A DNA stretch of 64,000 nt, taken from assembly GCF_004014775.2 (NCBI RefSeq), contig NZ_CP042808.1, positions 1,826,001-1,890,000 of the forward strand, in the 5' to 3' direction. Made by a program: the position numbers and the translations under genes. A model generated the notes under the pieces. It ran no database searches and was not told the DNA's origin. It was given only the letters and a program-made list of their open reading frames with translations. Below are positions 1 to 9,490 of this stretch, piece after piece; position 1 is the stretch's first letter; each line of letters starts with the position of its first letter. This stretch comes from Acetobacter oryzoeni (GTDB taxonomy: Bacteria; Pseudomonadota; Alphaproteobacteria; Acetobacterales; Acetobacteraceae).

Positions 1-176
1 CGTAAAAGCGATATTCGCGTCAGCTTCCATTCCGATATTGAAGCCGAGTTCCCGCGTATTCATGATCTTGTGAACCGGACAAACCAGCTCAATTTCACCA
101 AGAACCGGTGGCCAGAAGATATTGAAGAAGCACGCCTGCGCTTTAGAGAAGAAGTGGAAGCCGATTTTGATACAGA
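1..176 (+). repeat. Long inverted repeat, left copy (pairs with 10593-10768)
   Basis: Bases 1-176 equal the reverse complement of 10593-10768 with no mismatch that I could find. Identity falls to very roughly 90 percent beyond base 176. The repeat may extend to the left of the window. It lies inside two paralogous FkbH-like genes of opposite orientation. Confidence 0.85.
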
Positions 177-1245
177 TGTTGGCTATGTAAAAGTTGCCGA
201 TGCCTACGGGAACTACGGCATTTGTGGATTTTACCTTTCACGCAAGGATGAATTTCTGCACTTCCTGTTCTCCTGCCGCACAATGAACATGGGGGTAGAA
301 CAGTTTGTATGGCAGAAGTTGGGGAAACGCCGCGTGCCTATTCAAGGCAAAGTAGGCTCCAAACTTGAAGATCCGATTGTTGACTGGATTAAAGTTGTTG
401 AAGATGTAGATGCTTCAACGGAAACATCATCAGCCTCTGCAAAGCGCCTGAAAGTGTGTATTCGCGGCGCATGCGATATGATGATGACCTCCAATTTCTT
501 GCGTACAAAAGTCGATACGCTTGAAGAGCTGAACTACGCCTACGAAGGTTGGGAAATTATCGCCTCCCCTCGCTTTGTTGCCCTCACGCGTGATCTGAAA
601 GACGATCGGAACAGGGAAATTATTGCGCATCTTCCTGGCATGCCTGATGGACGCTTTAAAACCGATATTCTTGAAGAAACATCAGATGTGTATGTTCTGT
701 CTTTTTCTCAGGAATCTTTCCACGGCCTTTATCAGTCCAAAACCACAGGCATGATTGTGCCAATGGGCCATTTTGGCCTGCCCTATCATCTGCCTGGTGG
801 GCCGAAAGATAAGTTTGATTACACGTCTGTTTCCTACGATGATCTTGTGAATAAATATGGCGTAGAACACGTCTCGCAAGAACAGTGGGACTTCTTTAGA
901 AAAGAATTTGTTTTCCTGGGTGGTTTTAACAAAAATCTGTTCTTGAAAGATTTGCGTTATATTTTCAATCGCATGATGGCCGCGCAAAAGAAAGTTATCA
1001 TCATTGGGCTAAATCAGGCTGTTGGGCGCGATCATAAGCTTTTGGAATTTTTTGCTGAAATCAATTCCATTGTGCGCCCTCTGGCTGAAAAATATAAGTT
1101 TGATTACATTGATGTAAACGATATCGTTCGGTCTGAAGATGATTTAGCGAAAGATGGCATGTTTGGCGGAGCTCATTTTGACCGTCCAGCCTACAAAACA
1201 ATATCAGATAAAATTCTCTCTCTGTTACCTACGTCTGCGGCGTAA
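1..1245 (+). CDS. FkbH-like protein, 3' part only (GNAT-like and SGNH-like domains)
   Basis: The reading frame is open from the first base, so the gene starts outside the window; 414 codons are visible. The first part aligns with the acyltransferase-like segment that follows the HAD domain in FkbH proteins (NRTNQLNFTKNRW). The rest is a C-terminal domain with a G-x-C-D motif near base 470 and an AHFDR motif near base 1170, which resembles the first and last blocks of SGNH hydrolase-like domains. It is a close paralogue of the reverse-strand gene at 9491-11719: bases 1-176 are identical to the reverse complement of 10768-10593, after which the two diverge. The HAD domain presumably lies upstream of the window. 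It is followed after 43 bases by another FkbH-like gene on the same strand, probably in one transcript. The catalysed reaction is unknown; FkbH relatives load glyceryl groups onto carrier proteins. Confidence 0.8.
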   Translation, partial: RKSDIRVSFHSDIEAEFPRIHDLVNRTNQLNFTKNRWPEDIEEARLRFREEVEADFDTDVGYVKVADAYGNYGICGFYLSRKDEFLHFLFSCRTMNMGVEQFVWQKLGKRRVPIQGKVGSKLEDPIVDWIKVVEDVDASTETSSASAKRLKVCIRGACDMMMTSNFLRTKVDTLEELNYAYEGWEIIASPRFVALTRDLKDDRNREIIAHLPGMPDGRFKTDILEETSDVYVLSFSQESFHGLYQSKTTGMIVPMGHFGLPYHLPGGPKDKFDYTSVSYDDLVNKYGVEHVSQEQWDFFRKEFVFLGGFNKNLFLKDLRYIFNRMMAAQKKVIIIGLNQAVGRDHKLLEFFAEINSIVRPLAEKYKFDYIDVNDIVRSEDDLAKDGMFGGAHFDRPAYKTISDKILSLLPTSAA

Positions 1246-1288
1246 AGTATCACCATAAATTCCACTATCAAGGCACCTCGAGACTATC

Positions 1289-3520
1289 ATGATAGAAACT
1301 AAGACTTTTCGCGGGCAATCTACCATTCTGTCACCGCAACTTACTGAAATGACTTGGACTTTTGGTGCGGAAGGACAGTTTCCTCTCACGACAACTCTCA
1401 AACTTACTCCTGATGGAAAGATTGTTGGTTATTCTCATCCCAATGAATCTTTCTGGAGAATAGAAAACCACAAACTCCTGCTTCTAAAAGAAAATGGAGA
1501 ACTGATGTGGCGTGCCGCAAAGGTTGTTAAAAATCAGGACGGCCTTCTAACAATGTTGTTAGACACGCCTGAAGATCCAAATACACATTTTATATTGCAG
1601 CAAAATCCGGCCAATAGCGCGCCAATACCAGCGCCAGAACAGGCTTCTGCCGGGTCTGCTATGCCAGCACCTGCACCTGCTCAAGCACAGCCTTCTGGCA
1701 TTCCTGATGCAGAATACCTTTTCCCTGCCGATCTAGAAGTAACACCAACAAAAGTTAAAAAGGTGCTGCTCATTGGTTCATGCTTGACTGCGCTTTACCT
1801 GGAACAGTTTCAGAAACGCTACCCAGCCACTGCCTTTGATTACGTTCCCTATAACTTTGTGAGCGTGCTGCCTCCTGCTCCTCCAGCTCCTGTTGGAGAA
1901 TATGACTTCCAATACATCCAGATCCCCCTACGCTCTGTCATAACAGATCGTATCATATGGGGCTTCCGCTTTAATGAAGCGGGGTTTGCAAATACACTCT
2001 TGCAAGATGCTTTTGCTGTTATTGATGTCATGCTGGATGCAGCAATGGTCTATAATAAACAGCATGGGCTGTTGGCCTTTGTATCCAACTTCATTGTGCC
2101 GCAGATGAACAGCGCTTCCAGCATACACGGGCGCGGTAGCATGAACGATATTGCTGCCCTTGTACGCCGGCTCAATGAATATCTCAGCTCAAAAGTTGCC
2201 GAATATAATAACGCGTACCTTGTAGATATAGATGCTGTTGCCAGTTCTATCGGAAAGCGATTTGTGCTGGATGATATGATCTACTTCTACTCTCATGGTG
2301 CTGTGGCATATCAAGATTGGGATGATTTTGGATCCATTGCCAGAAATGAGCCCATTCCCCCGCTGGAACAGTCTTACCCCATTAAAAGAGATGCTTTTGT
2401 AGATGCGGTTTTCCGCCAAGCCGTGTGCACTTACCGCAGCGTAAAGCAGATTGATCAGGTTAAGGCCGTTATATTCGATCTGGATAATACATTGTGGCGT
2501 GGGCAGATTGCCGAACACTACCGCCCAGAAGCACGCCCATGGCCCCGTACGGATGGCTGGCCCTTGGGAATATGGGAAACAATCCACCACCTACGCGCGC
2601 GTGGTATCTTGGTCGCTATCTGCTCCAAAAATGATTATGACTATGTAAAAGAAAGATGGGCAGACGTTGTTGATCCAAACTTTGTTTCACTAGATGATTT
2701 TGCATCGGTGAAAATCAACTGGACCCCGAAAGCGCAAAATATTTCTGAAATCTGCAAAGAATTCAACATTAAGCCCAAAAGTGTTGTGTTTGTAGATGAT
2801 AACCCTGTTGAGCGCGCTGCTGTTACATCTGCCTTCCCCGAAATCAGAGCTATTGGGGGTAACCCTTATCTTACCCGCCGCATTCTTTTGTGGGCTGCTG
2901 AAACACAGGTGGCGCGCCTTACAGAGGAATCCAGCCGTCGGGAAGAAATGATCCGTAGCCAGATAGACCGTGAAGAAACACGCTCGTCTATGGACAGAGA
3001 TGACTTTCTGGCCTCTCTTAACTGCGAGGTTAGCTTTACGATCATTACCAACACGGACCAGCCAGAATTTGGCCGCGCCCTGGAACTGACCAACAAGACC
3101 AACCAGTTCAATACAACTGGCAAGCGTTGGTCTTTTGAAGAAGTTGCCGATTTCCTGAAAGCAGGCGGGAAGCTCCTGTGCTTCCGCGTAAAAGATAGAT
3201 TCACCGACTACGGGCTAGTAGGTGTTCTCTATGTCAAGGGCACAGAGATTGTTCAATACGTTATGAGTTGCCGTGTGTTGGGCATGGAAATTGAAGAATT
3301 TGTTGTTGCCGAAGCTGTACAACTCCTCCGTTCAGATCATAATGGTAACGTAGATATTATCGCACTGCTTAAAGAAACTCCTGACAACACTCCATGCCGA
3401 GAAGTATATTTACGTACTGGATTCCGAGAACTTTTATCATCTAACAATATGAGAACTTTTGTCTTGGACAGTGATGAAGTTCCATTCATACCGTTGCACA
3501 TTACAAAAAATACTAAATAA
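1289..3520 (+). CDS. FkbH-like protein (beta module, SGNH-like, HAD-IIIC, GNAT-like)
   Basis: This is a 743-residue multidomain protein. Residues about 15-105 form a module with the pattern DGKIxGYxHPNExxW. A Pro/Ala-rich linker follows (about 108-137). Next is an SGNH-like domain opening with GSC at 163-165. The HAD-IIIC phosphatase domain has DLDNT (D397, D399), CSKND, and VDDN (D503, D504). A GNAT-like C-terminal domain (NKTNQFNTTGKRW) ends the protein. The order SGNH-HAD-GNAT is that of standard FkbH-like proteins, to which the N-terminal module has been added. Known FkbH enzymes dephosphorylate 1,3-bisphosphoglycerate and load glyceryl onto an acyl carrier protein; no carrier protein gene is seen here, so the acceptor is open. 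The neighbours suggest modification of a surface glycan. An inverted repeat that could terminate transcription follows the stop codon. Confidence 0.85.
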   Translation: MIETKTFRGQSTILSPQLTEMTWTFGAEGQFPLTTTLKLTPDGKIVGYSHPNESFWRIENHKLLLLKENGELMWRAAKVVKNQDGLLTMLLDTPEDPNTHFILQQNPANSAPIPAPEQASAGSAMPAPAPAQAQPSGIPDAEYLFPADLEVTPTKVKKVLLIGSCLTALYLEQFQKRYPATAFDYVPYNFVSVLPPAPPAPVGEYDFQYIQIPLRSVITDRIIWGFRFNEAGFANTLLQDAFAVIDVMLDAAMVYNKQHGLLAFVSNFIVPQMNSASSIHGRGSMNDIAALVRRLNEYLSSKVAEYNNAYLVDIDAVASSIGKRFVLDDMIYFYSHGAVAYQDWDDFGSIARNEPIPPLEQSYPIKRDAFVDAVFRQAVCTYRSVKQIDQVKAVIFDLDNTLWRGQIAEHYRPEARPWPRTDGWPLGIWETIHHLRARGILVAICSKNDYDYVKERWADVVDPNFVSLDDFASVKINWTPKAQNISEICKEFNIKPKSVVFVDDNPVERAAVTSAFPEIRAIGGNPYLTRRILLWAAETQVARLTEESSRREEMIRSQIDREETRSSMDRDDFLASLNCEVSFTIITNTDQPEFGRALELTNKTNQFNTTGKRWSFEEVADFLKAGGKLLCFRVKDRFTDYGLVGVLYVKGTEIVQYVMSCRVLGMEIEEFVVAEAVQLLRSDHNGNVDIIALLKETPDNTPCREVYLRTGFRELLSSNNMRTFVLDSDEVPFIPLHITKNTK

Positions 3521-3531
3521 AAATATTATTA

Positions 3532-3559
3532 TACATGGAGGGTTAAAACTCTCCATGTA
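3532..3559 (+). terminator. Hairpin after FkbH-like gene
   Basis: A perfect 9-base inverted repeat (TACATGGAG / CTCCATGTA) with a 10-base loop begins 12 bases after the stop codon of the gene ending at 3520. No clear T-run follows, so a terminator or mRNA-stabilising role is inferred from position. Confidence 0.5.
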
Positions 3560-3689
3560 CTTACGTATTATTTAATAATGTTTATGAATTTATATATTTT
3601 TATTATTTTTCTCTTTTCATCTAATTTGAGAATAATTGAGGGTTACTTTTGATGTAAAAACAAGTCTTGCTTATCTAAGCAACGACATA

Positions 3690-4100
3690 GGTATCCTACC
3701 CTTTAATCCGATGCTTAATGTGCAAGCACCTCCCTCAGGCTACTAGCTGCTCTGCGATCAAGACCCGATGGGTCTACGAACAGACGCACCAGCAACTTAA
3801 AGGGGAACTTGGACCTTGATCACTTTGAAGGGCGATCATGAACCGACACGCACTGATGTCATGATGGCCTACGCCTTTTTCCAGTGCCGGCACTTCACAG
3901 TGGTCGGGCGGAAAAAAGAGTCACCGCCCCACTTCTACAGCCTATCCTGCCAGCAATACGACAGGCCTCCCTTGATCGCATCCTGCGACTACCCACCGGG
4001 CAATGTCCGCATTGTAGAAACCTTCTATGCCAGACCGCAAAACGCATTCTGCCAAAGTAGTGCTAGTAGCCGACCGAGTTCCACTAAAAACACAGTCCGT
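3690..4100 (+). pseudogene. Decayed IS701/IS4-like transposase C-terminal fragment
   Basis: Conceptual translation across at least three frameshifts gives HQQLKGELG, then GLDHFEGRS, then RHALM and MAYAFFQCR. This is the conserved C-terminal block of IS701/IS4-type DDE transposases. Stops and frame changes show that it is dead. No terminal inverted repeats or target duplication were recognised. The remaining part of the 661-base interval between the two flanking genes shows no gene. The open frame at 3816-4103 is a by-product of this relic. Confidence 0.65.
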
Positions 4101-4181
4101 TAGCGTTACAGAGACACATCAAATGACCGACGATGTTCAATAGACTTCAATATAAACTTCCTCGATCTCGCGACCTCTGTG

Positions 4182-5999
4182 TTATTTCTCCAACATAGAA
4201 AGCATTTTTATCTGGTTTTCTCCCAAAAATTCTTTTCTTTGGGAGATTTTTTGCAACAAGGTATCAAGTTTATTTTTGAAGATATCTACATTGATTGATA
4301 TTTCATATTTCACTGTAGGAATCGATAACATTTTTTCATATTCTTCATAAAAATGATCACGTAAAAAAGATATATCTGGGAATGACAAACTATCAGATGT
4401 AACTGTATTCTCCGCTTCAAAATGTTCTAAAAACCATGTTACTAGTATTTCATTGAAAGACGTATTTAAAAAGTCAGTATTCTTGGGGTGATCGCCACGA
4501 TTGCGAGCAGACTTCCAAATAAATTCTTCTATAGACTTAAAATAGTAGTGATAAATGACTGCAAAACGTGAATCCGGTGCGTCATTCAGATGCTTTCCTA
4601 AAGGTCCATGTTTTTCTTCATTTTGTCGTGTCTTAAGCAGATTACCCACACTATTACGTCTGATAAACGAATAATTATCAAATTCCACTGGAAAATGAGG
4701 ATAAGATTTTGCAGCCTTCGCCGGACGAAAAATTGTTTTTAATTTTTCATGCTCCAGAAATCCTTTATTTGAAAATCTATCAAAATAAGGCTCTTCACTC
4801 CAAGTTATTTGTTTATTACTTCCTATGTTAATCCAGTCAAAAGCAACGGTATCAACCTGCTTTTTTTCTAAAAATTCGAAATAAGATTTGAGATCCTTAA
4901 ATTGTTTTTTATCATAAACAAATAACTCATCCAAATCTACGATTAAAACCCAACGGTAATTTAATATCTGTGGTAAAAAACTCAACGCGTGTGCATAAGC
5001 TTTACCTTGAACATTTACACCATCTTTGGATACCGTTTCAAAGAATTCCAAGTAATCTTCTTGCTCTAAAGATGAAAGAATACCTCTCGAGTTATCTTCG
5101 CAATCATTAATATAGAGATAAATACCATCAAATCCAATTGATTTGTAATAAGAAACCCATTCTGCCAAATAAATTCCTTCATTTCGGGCAGTTGCTAACA
5201 CACAGAAATCATGCGTAGGCTTGACCAGTGCACGTATCGTGCGCACAATCGTTTCGGTAGCAGAGGCAGATCGCGTGCCATAACCATCGAACGGAACAAT
5301 TTCGTCACTAAGAAAATCAAAGTCTTTACCTACAATATAGGATGTAGGTTTTGTATTTCGGTTATTTAGCCAGGTTGTTAACGGTTTCAGGCCAAACGAA
5401 CTCCAAATCGACTGATCCTGATCACAGATAATATTAACCCACTCAGTATCTCTTGAAATGTGAGAGCATATTTGTTCCAATTCTTCTAATTTAATATGTC
5501 TGATATGTGCAAAAAATCCTAAGATAATAGATTTTTTTTCTTGCTCACTGGATAATTCTGAAAAGCACGAATAATTTTCCAAAAAATTCTCTATGGAGTG
5601 CACGACCTCAACAACATATTTCTTTTCCGCAATACAAGAATATTCAATTTTTCGTAATGTAAAGAGCTCCCACTCTTGCATATTACGTGCTTCAAAAGTC
5701 AACCAACCCCAATCAACACTCGTCAGAAAAAAACCATTAGACACATCGGTAAATGCAACTTGGTTAACATTTGCGTAAAAAACATTGAGTGAATAAACAC
5801 ACTCCCCAAAAGGGTCATCTGCGCAAAATACTTTTCTTTTACTTTCTGGTATTATATAACCAATATTCTGATTGCGACTTGAAATAAAAAGGAAAACATC
5901 GCTACAATCCTTATTGTCTTTTTTAGGCGCTAACGTTCCATCGGTATTAAGGCCTATCTCTCGCCCAAAATGATCAATTATCTTATAAAAATTTTCCAT
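4182..5999 (-). CDS. Glycosyltransferase (GT2/GT92-like, Glyco_tranf_2_4) with extra N-terminal domain
   Basis: The protein has 605 residues. I chose the ATG at 5999 because GAAGGAAAA lies just upstream; an upstream start would add 11 residues. The catalytic part starts near residue 265 with LATARNEGIYLAEWVSYY, then IYLYINDCEDNS, and a metal-binding DLDE at about 355-358. A late RNRGDHPK motif is typical of this family. It is likely a cytoplasmic or membrane-associated enzyme that transfers a sugar from a nucleotide donor. The first 250 residues are not part of the usual fold. They include a stretch (WGWLTFEARNMQEWELFTL) that resembles one repeat of a fascin-like beta-trefoil, perhaps a carbohydrate-binding module. 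The gene is strikingly A+T-rich and is divergent from the exported-protein gene at 6157. Donor and acceptor cannot be told from sequence. Confidence 0.8.
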   Translation of the reverse strand: MENFYKIIDHFGREIGLNTDGTLAPKKDNKDCSDVFLFISSRNQNIGYIIPESKRKVFCADDPFGECVYSLNVFYANVNQVAFTDVSNGFFLTSVDWGWLTFEARNMQEWELFTLRKIEYSCIAEKKYVVEVVHSIENFLENYSCFSELSSEQEKKSIILGFFAHIRHIKLEELEQICSHISRDTEWVNIICDQDQSIWSSFGLKPLTTWLNNRNTKPTSYIVGKDFDFLSDEIVPFDGYGTRSASATETIVRTIRALVKPTHDFCVLATARNEGIYLAEWVSYYKSIGFDGIYLYINDCEDNSRGILSSLEQEDYLEFFETVSKDGVNVQGKAYAHALSFLPQILNYRWVLIVDLDELFVYDKKQFKDLKSYFEFLEKKQVDTVAFDWINIGSNKQITWSEEPYFDRFSNKGFLEHEKLKTIFRPAKAAKSYPHFPVEFDNYSFIRRNSVGNLLKTRQNEEKHGPLGKHLNDAPDSRFAVIYHYYFKSIEEFIWKSARNRGDHPKNTDFLNTSFNEILVTWFLEHFEAENTVTSDSLSFPDISFLRDHFYEEYEKMLSIPTVKYEISINVDIFKNKLDTLLQKISQRKEFLGENQIKMLSMLEK

Positions 6000-6156
6000 T
6001 GCTTTTCCTTCAAAAGTCATTAAATATACCAATTTTTAAATACATAATCTTAAATTTGAAATCAAGATTTTTTATTTCAACTGTTCTTTCTTTTATGATT
6101 TGAAAGAGTTGGTGAAAAATCTTCAGGAAAACACTTTTGATAAGAAGGAAGCTTAA

Positions 6157-7854
6157 ATGCTATTAAATTTTTTCTCCTATCGGAAGATAAAAAACGATAT
6201 ATTTTTAGGATTATCTTTTTTTTTATTTTCCTACTCCTTATGTGAAGCACAAGACTTTTCATCTATTTATGATCACCCCAAACATCTGCTGAATTTAGGT
6301 GATGTCTTCAATCAGAATAACATTAATGCGGATTCAATACAGAAATTTTACGATGATTTACCAGATGGTTCCGTCGTTGAGATTCCAAAATATTTATCTT
6401 GGAATGGGTATATACCCAAACCAGAACCTCAAAAACGTATCTCGTGGATTTTCGATGACAAAATTAGTGGCTGGTGGCCAGCCCCTGCTGGGGACGGTGA
6501 TTTGTCAATACAATACAATAGTGGCTTAGAAGTTAGCTCACGTTTCTTAAAAAATAAACACTTTTTATATCCAGCAGATTTTTTCCTCTGGAACGATGAT
6601 CCTAATTTTCTTGGACCATGGAACTACCATTGGCAACAATATTCACCCGCCAATTTCAGAGCCATTAGTGGTCCCGTCAGTTCTGGAAATACCAGTGCGA
6701 TTACTGCTAGTTTGAATTCTTACGGTCAAAATCCTAGTGCTTCATATGATGTAGGTCTTTCTCTTAATATGAGCAAGTATGGGCAAAACTCCAACTGGGG
6801 ACTTGTGATTGATCAGACAGATTTTTCAGCAAAATCACCAGGAGCATTCGCTCAGTGGAATGAATATGACGTATGGGCAAATGGTAGTGATATTCAAACG
6901 TGGGATCCTAATTATGGTCTTCCTCAGGCAGGTCACAGGTCTATCTTCTTCATTAATGCTCATCATTTAGGGTGGCCAGACTGGAAACCTCTTACCCCGA
7001 TTAAAGTTGATCCTCTTATTCAAGGATCTCTACCTGTGCCTAAAGTTATTAATACGACAGCACCAGATCATCAGCAATATATATGGTATGCAATATCTTC
7101 GGGGACTACTGGGACAAATCCCCCCTTATTTCCAGCTCCAGCTAAAATTGTCGCCACATTGCATCATAGCATTATGAAAGTTACAAAGATCGTTTCTGGC
7201 AACATTAACGCGGGCGATTATATCACAGGCTCTCTACCTGTTACGCCTGTAAAAATCAACAAACAGATAAGAGGAATAAAAGGAAAAGAAGGATTGTATG
7301 AACTTGAAAATTTTTCAGGCGAAATTGATAATCTTCAGCCTTTTTATGTTGCTCCTCGAATATATGACAATGATGTCATATGGCAATTTGGTGAAGAACT
7401 GAACATGACAGTTTCATCTGGGATTTTTTTCAGCGGTGGGGATACATACGATACAATTCTTGCGGTCGATAAAAACAATACCGTATCAAATGCCATTATT
7501 GATTCTACATTAGCGACATTAGCTAAAGAAGCAGCCGTTTTAAGAATGAGTAAGGGACAGTCAATCGATTTTAGTAGTAATGGAGCCCTAGATCATCGTA
7601 ATAATCATACTTTAGATTATGATAATGGTGCGCTCAATTACAAAGTTTCTGGGAAAACCGTTTTTTCCATTAGCGATAATGGGCAAATAAAATCGCAAGC
7701 ACCTGCAACACTCCCCCTTTTCTCACGACGTGAGATTCTGGTATTCCCATTTCCTAAAAAGGGAATGGAAATATATGATACGGATGACGATGCTATAGCT
7801 ATTTATACAGGAAAAGATTGGAAATTATTATCCCTTTCTAAAATACCTTCTTAA
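6157..7854 (+). CDS. Large exported protein of unknown function
   Basis: I do not recognise this 565-residue protein. It begins with a basic stretch and a hydrophobic run (about residues 16-30) ending in a plausible signal-peptidase site near CEAQ-DF, so it is probably exported. The start is supported by AAGGA about 8 bases upstream of the ATG. The body is rich in Trp, Tyr, Asn, Gly and Ser. The middle section has many WDPNYG/WPDW-type aromatic clusters, which suggests a beta-rich carbohydrate-active or phage-tail/adhesin-like fold. The C-terminus (about 470-565) has short repeats of the form NGALDH / NGALNY, then a small domain ending in IAIYTGKDWKLLSL, similar in style to C-terminal segments of tail-fibre or surface proteins. 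It is divergent from the glycosyltransferase at 4182-5999 and shares its A+T-rich composition, so both probably arrived together. Confidence 0.7.
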   Translation: MLLNFFSYRKIKNDIFLGLSFFLFSYSLCEAQDFSSIYDHPKHLLNLGDVFNQNNINADSIQKFYDDLPDGSVVEIPKYLSWNGYIPKPEPQKRISWIFDDKISGWWPAPAGDGDLSIQYNSGLEVSSRFLKNKHFLYPADFFLWNDDPNFLGPWNYHWQQYSPANFRAISGPVSSGNTSAITASLNSYGQNPSASYDVGLSLNMSKYGQNSNWGLVIDQTDFSAKSPGAFAQWNEYDVWANGSDIQTWDPNYGLPQAGHRSIFFINAHHLGWPDWKPLTPIKVDPLIQGSLPVPKVINTTAPDHQQYIWYAISSGTTGTNPPLFPAPAKIVATLHHSIMKVTKIVSGNINAGDYITGSLPVTPVKINKQIRGIKGKEGLYELENFSGEIDNLQPFYVAPRIYDNDVIWQFGEELNMTVSSGIFFSGGDTYDTILAVDKNNTVSNAIIDSTLATLAKEAAVLRMSKGQSIDFSSNGALDHRNNHTLDYDNGALNYKVSGKTVFSISDNGQIKSQAPATLPLFSRREILVFPFPKKGMEIYDTDDDAIAIYTGKDWKLLSLSKIPS

Positions 7855-7883
7855 GCATAATTTTGATAAACGGGAGTTTTATT

Positions 7884-7982
7884 TTGAATATACTTGGTCG
7901 ATTTCGTTATTCTTCTCATGAAGAAATGGAAAAACGTCGCAGAAAAAGTTTTTCTGTATTTAATAAAGTTCTACCCCTCTGA
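7884..7982 (+). CDS. Possible very small protein (32 aa)
   Basis: A TTG-initiated frame of 32 codons lies just after the exported-protein gene. A possible ribosome site (CGGGAG) sits 8 bases upstream. The product would be short and strongly basic (EKRRRKSF). It may be a genuine small gene or the truncated 5' end of a gene cut off by the IS debris that starts immediately downstream. It has no recognisable family. Confidence 0.2.
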   Translation: MNILGRFRYSSHEEMEKRRRKSFSVFNKVLPL

Positions 7983-7989
7983 ACTAATT

Positions 7990-8250
7990 GAGAAGTAAAA
8001 GTCGTGCTCATACTGAGATATATTTCGACAGAAACTTGGAGATTTTTTTTCGGAAATGCGAAGGATCTACAATCGAAAAACCGTTCAATGATGTTTCGTT
8101 GTTTATAAAGCGGGAATAGGGTTTTACGGGGATTGCGTCTGTTTTTTCTTGAAGGAATAACCGGTGTGATCTATCGTTATTCACGCTTTTCAATGAGCGG
8201 ATCGGCTTCATCAAGCAGTGGCTCTGCTTCAGTGATGTCGGTCCTTTGTT
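7990..8250 (-). pseudogene. Decayed IS5 (IS427-group) transposase, C-terminal part
   Basis: Reading the minus strand across frame changes gives ITEAEPLLDEADPLIEK, then PVIPSRKNRRNPRK, then LYKQRNIIERFF. These are the conserved C-terminal blocks of IS427-type IS5 transposases, including the catalytic-Glu neighbourhood (IERFF). Stop codons interrupt every frame. No intact ends were found. It abuts a second, differently typed IS5 relic at 8410-9189. Confidence 0.65.
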
Positions 8251-8409
8251 CAGGCATCAGAGAAAGCATCACAATCTGGAGGGATCGAAGAACCGTTGAT
8301 TGATGCGCCTTTTTTTGGATTTTGGGCTTTTGGCGTTTTGATTGATGGTTGCCGTGGTGGCATTCGATCTGCGTTTTGAGCAGATCGGAAGGTGCCATCC
8401 ACTGGATTG

Positions 8410-9189
8410 CTATGCTGTGGCGCTGATCCGCTCCATGAAGAAGAAGCGGCGCATGTTGTAGACAATATTAGCTAGCCCGCCCCTCATTGCGGCCCGGGTG
8501 ATGCCTACTATCCAGATGAACAGTCCCGTTTGTGACTTTTGACCGGCAAAGAGGTGCTCAACGCGGGATCGAATCACCGACTTTCCAGAATTTGATTTCT
8601 GGACATGCCGGAGCGTGGGCTTGAGATGTGGTTTTTCCTGTGAACTTTCGAGACAAATCCTGCTTTTCCATGAAGTCTTCATTAGCCTCTAAACGATACG
8701 CCGTGTCTGCCCACACCGTTGAGGCTGTATTGGTTTTATACAGAAGTCCCTCTCTCTCTCGCGCTCCATCACTGGTGGCGGCATCGGTTGTTTTCCATTT
8801 GCGGATCAGACGAAACTTCCGGTCGATGGAAACATGCGATTTGCCGCCAAAGAACGGGATGGCGAGATCCGTTGCGGGAATCGTTTCGTCATCCTGATGC
8901 TTCGCTTTGGTAAACTTCAGTGCCCAGCGCGCATGAAGGAGAGACGGTCGTTGATCTGGTATTCCGTCCGTTCGTCGGAGAGATTGTTCAGGGGCTGGAT
9001 GACCAGAATTTTAAACATCAGCACTGGATCAAACGGTGGACGCCCGCCTCTCCCGTCCGAATACACCCGTATCTTGTCCAGGTCAGGGCGGCACACTTCA
9101 AAATCCACAGTCCGAAAAAACGCTTCGAGTTGGCCACCAAGCCCACTCAGCCGAGCAAGCCGCTCTTCATCATCTATCCTTCCAATCAA
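8410..9189 (-). pseudogene. Decayed IS5-family transposase with internal deletion
   Basis: The N-terminal part is well preserved from 9189 down to about 8920 (RPPFDPVLMFKILVIQ, NDRLSFMR). The frame then jumps to a segment reading RWALKFTKAKH, DLAIPFFGGKSHVSID and NTASTVWADTAYR. A further frame shift leads to the end (VIRSRVEHLFAGQKS). About 80 or more residues expected between SFMR and RWALKF are missing, and with them part of the catalytic core. The reading frame is broken at least twice, so the copy is inactive. The stretch 9190-9430 between it and the next relic shows no gene. Confidence 0.8.
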
Positions 9190-9429
9190 CGCAGAAGAAA
9201 TGGAATCACAGAGCAGGTCTCAAAACTAGAGAGTTTTTCGACCCCTCCACCTTCGCGACCTGGGAGAGGATTTTTTATCCGCTCCCACTCAGACCTTATC
9301 GCATCTATATACTTCCTCGAAAAATAGGGAGAAAACATCATAAAATGCGGCAATGTACAAGGTCAGTATCGCTACCCGTTAACTGACGACACGCTCTAGC
9401 ACTCCACGAAAAACAGACCTGCTGCGTTA

Positions 9430-9490
9430 CAAGCATCGCAACCCGCTACGACAAGACCGCCCCGTCCTTCACAAGTCTCCTAAATATCAA
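9430..9490 (+). pseudogene. IS427-type transposase C-terminal scrap
   Basis: A short frame reads IATRYDKTAPSFTSLLNI, the signature C-terminal end of IS427-group IS5 transposases. It ends right at the stop codon of the convergent FkbH-like gene at 9491, so the IS inserted at, or was deleted up to, the 3' edge of that gene. Confidence 0.55.

Noticed and set aside
3816-4103. Open frame of 95 codons
   Set aside because: It runs through a decayed transposase in changing frames; only a piece of it (MAYAFFQCR) is original coding sequence.
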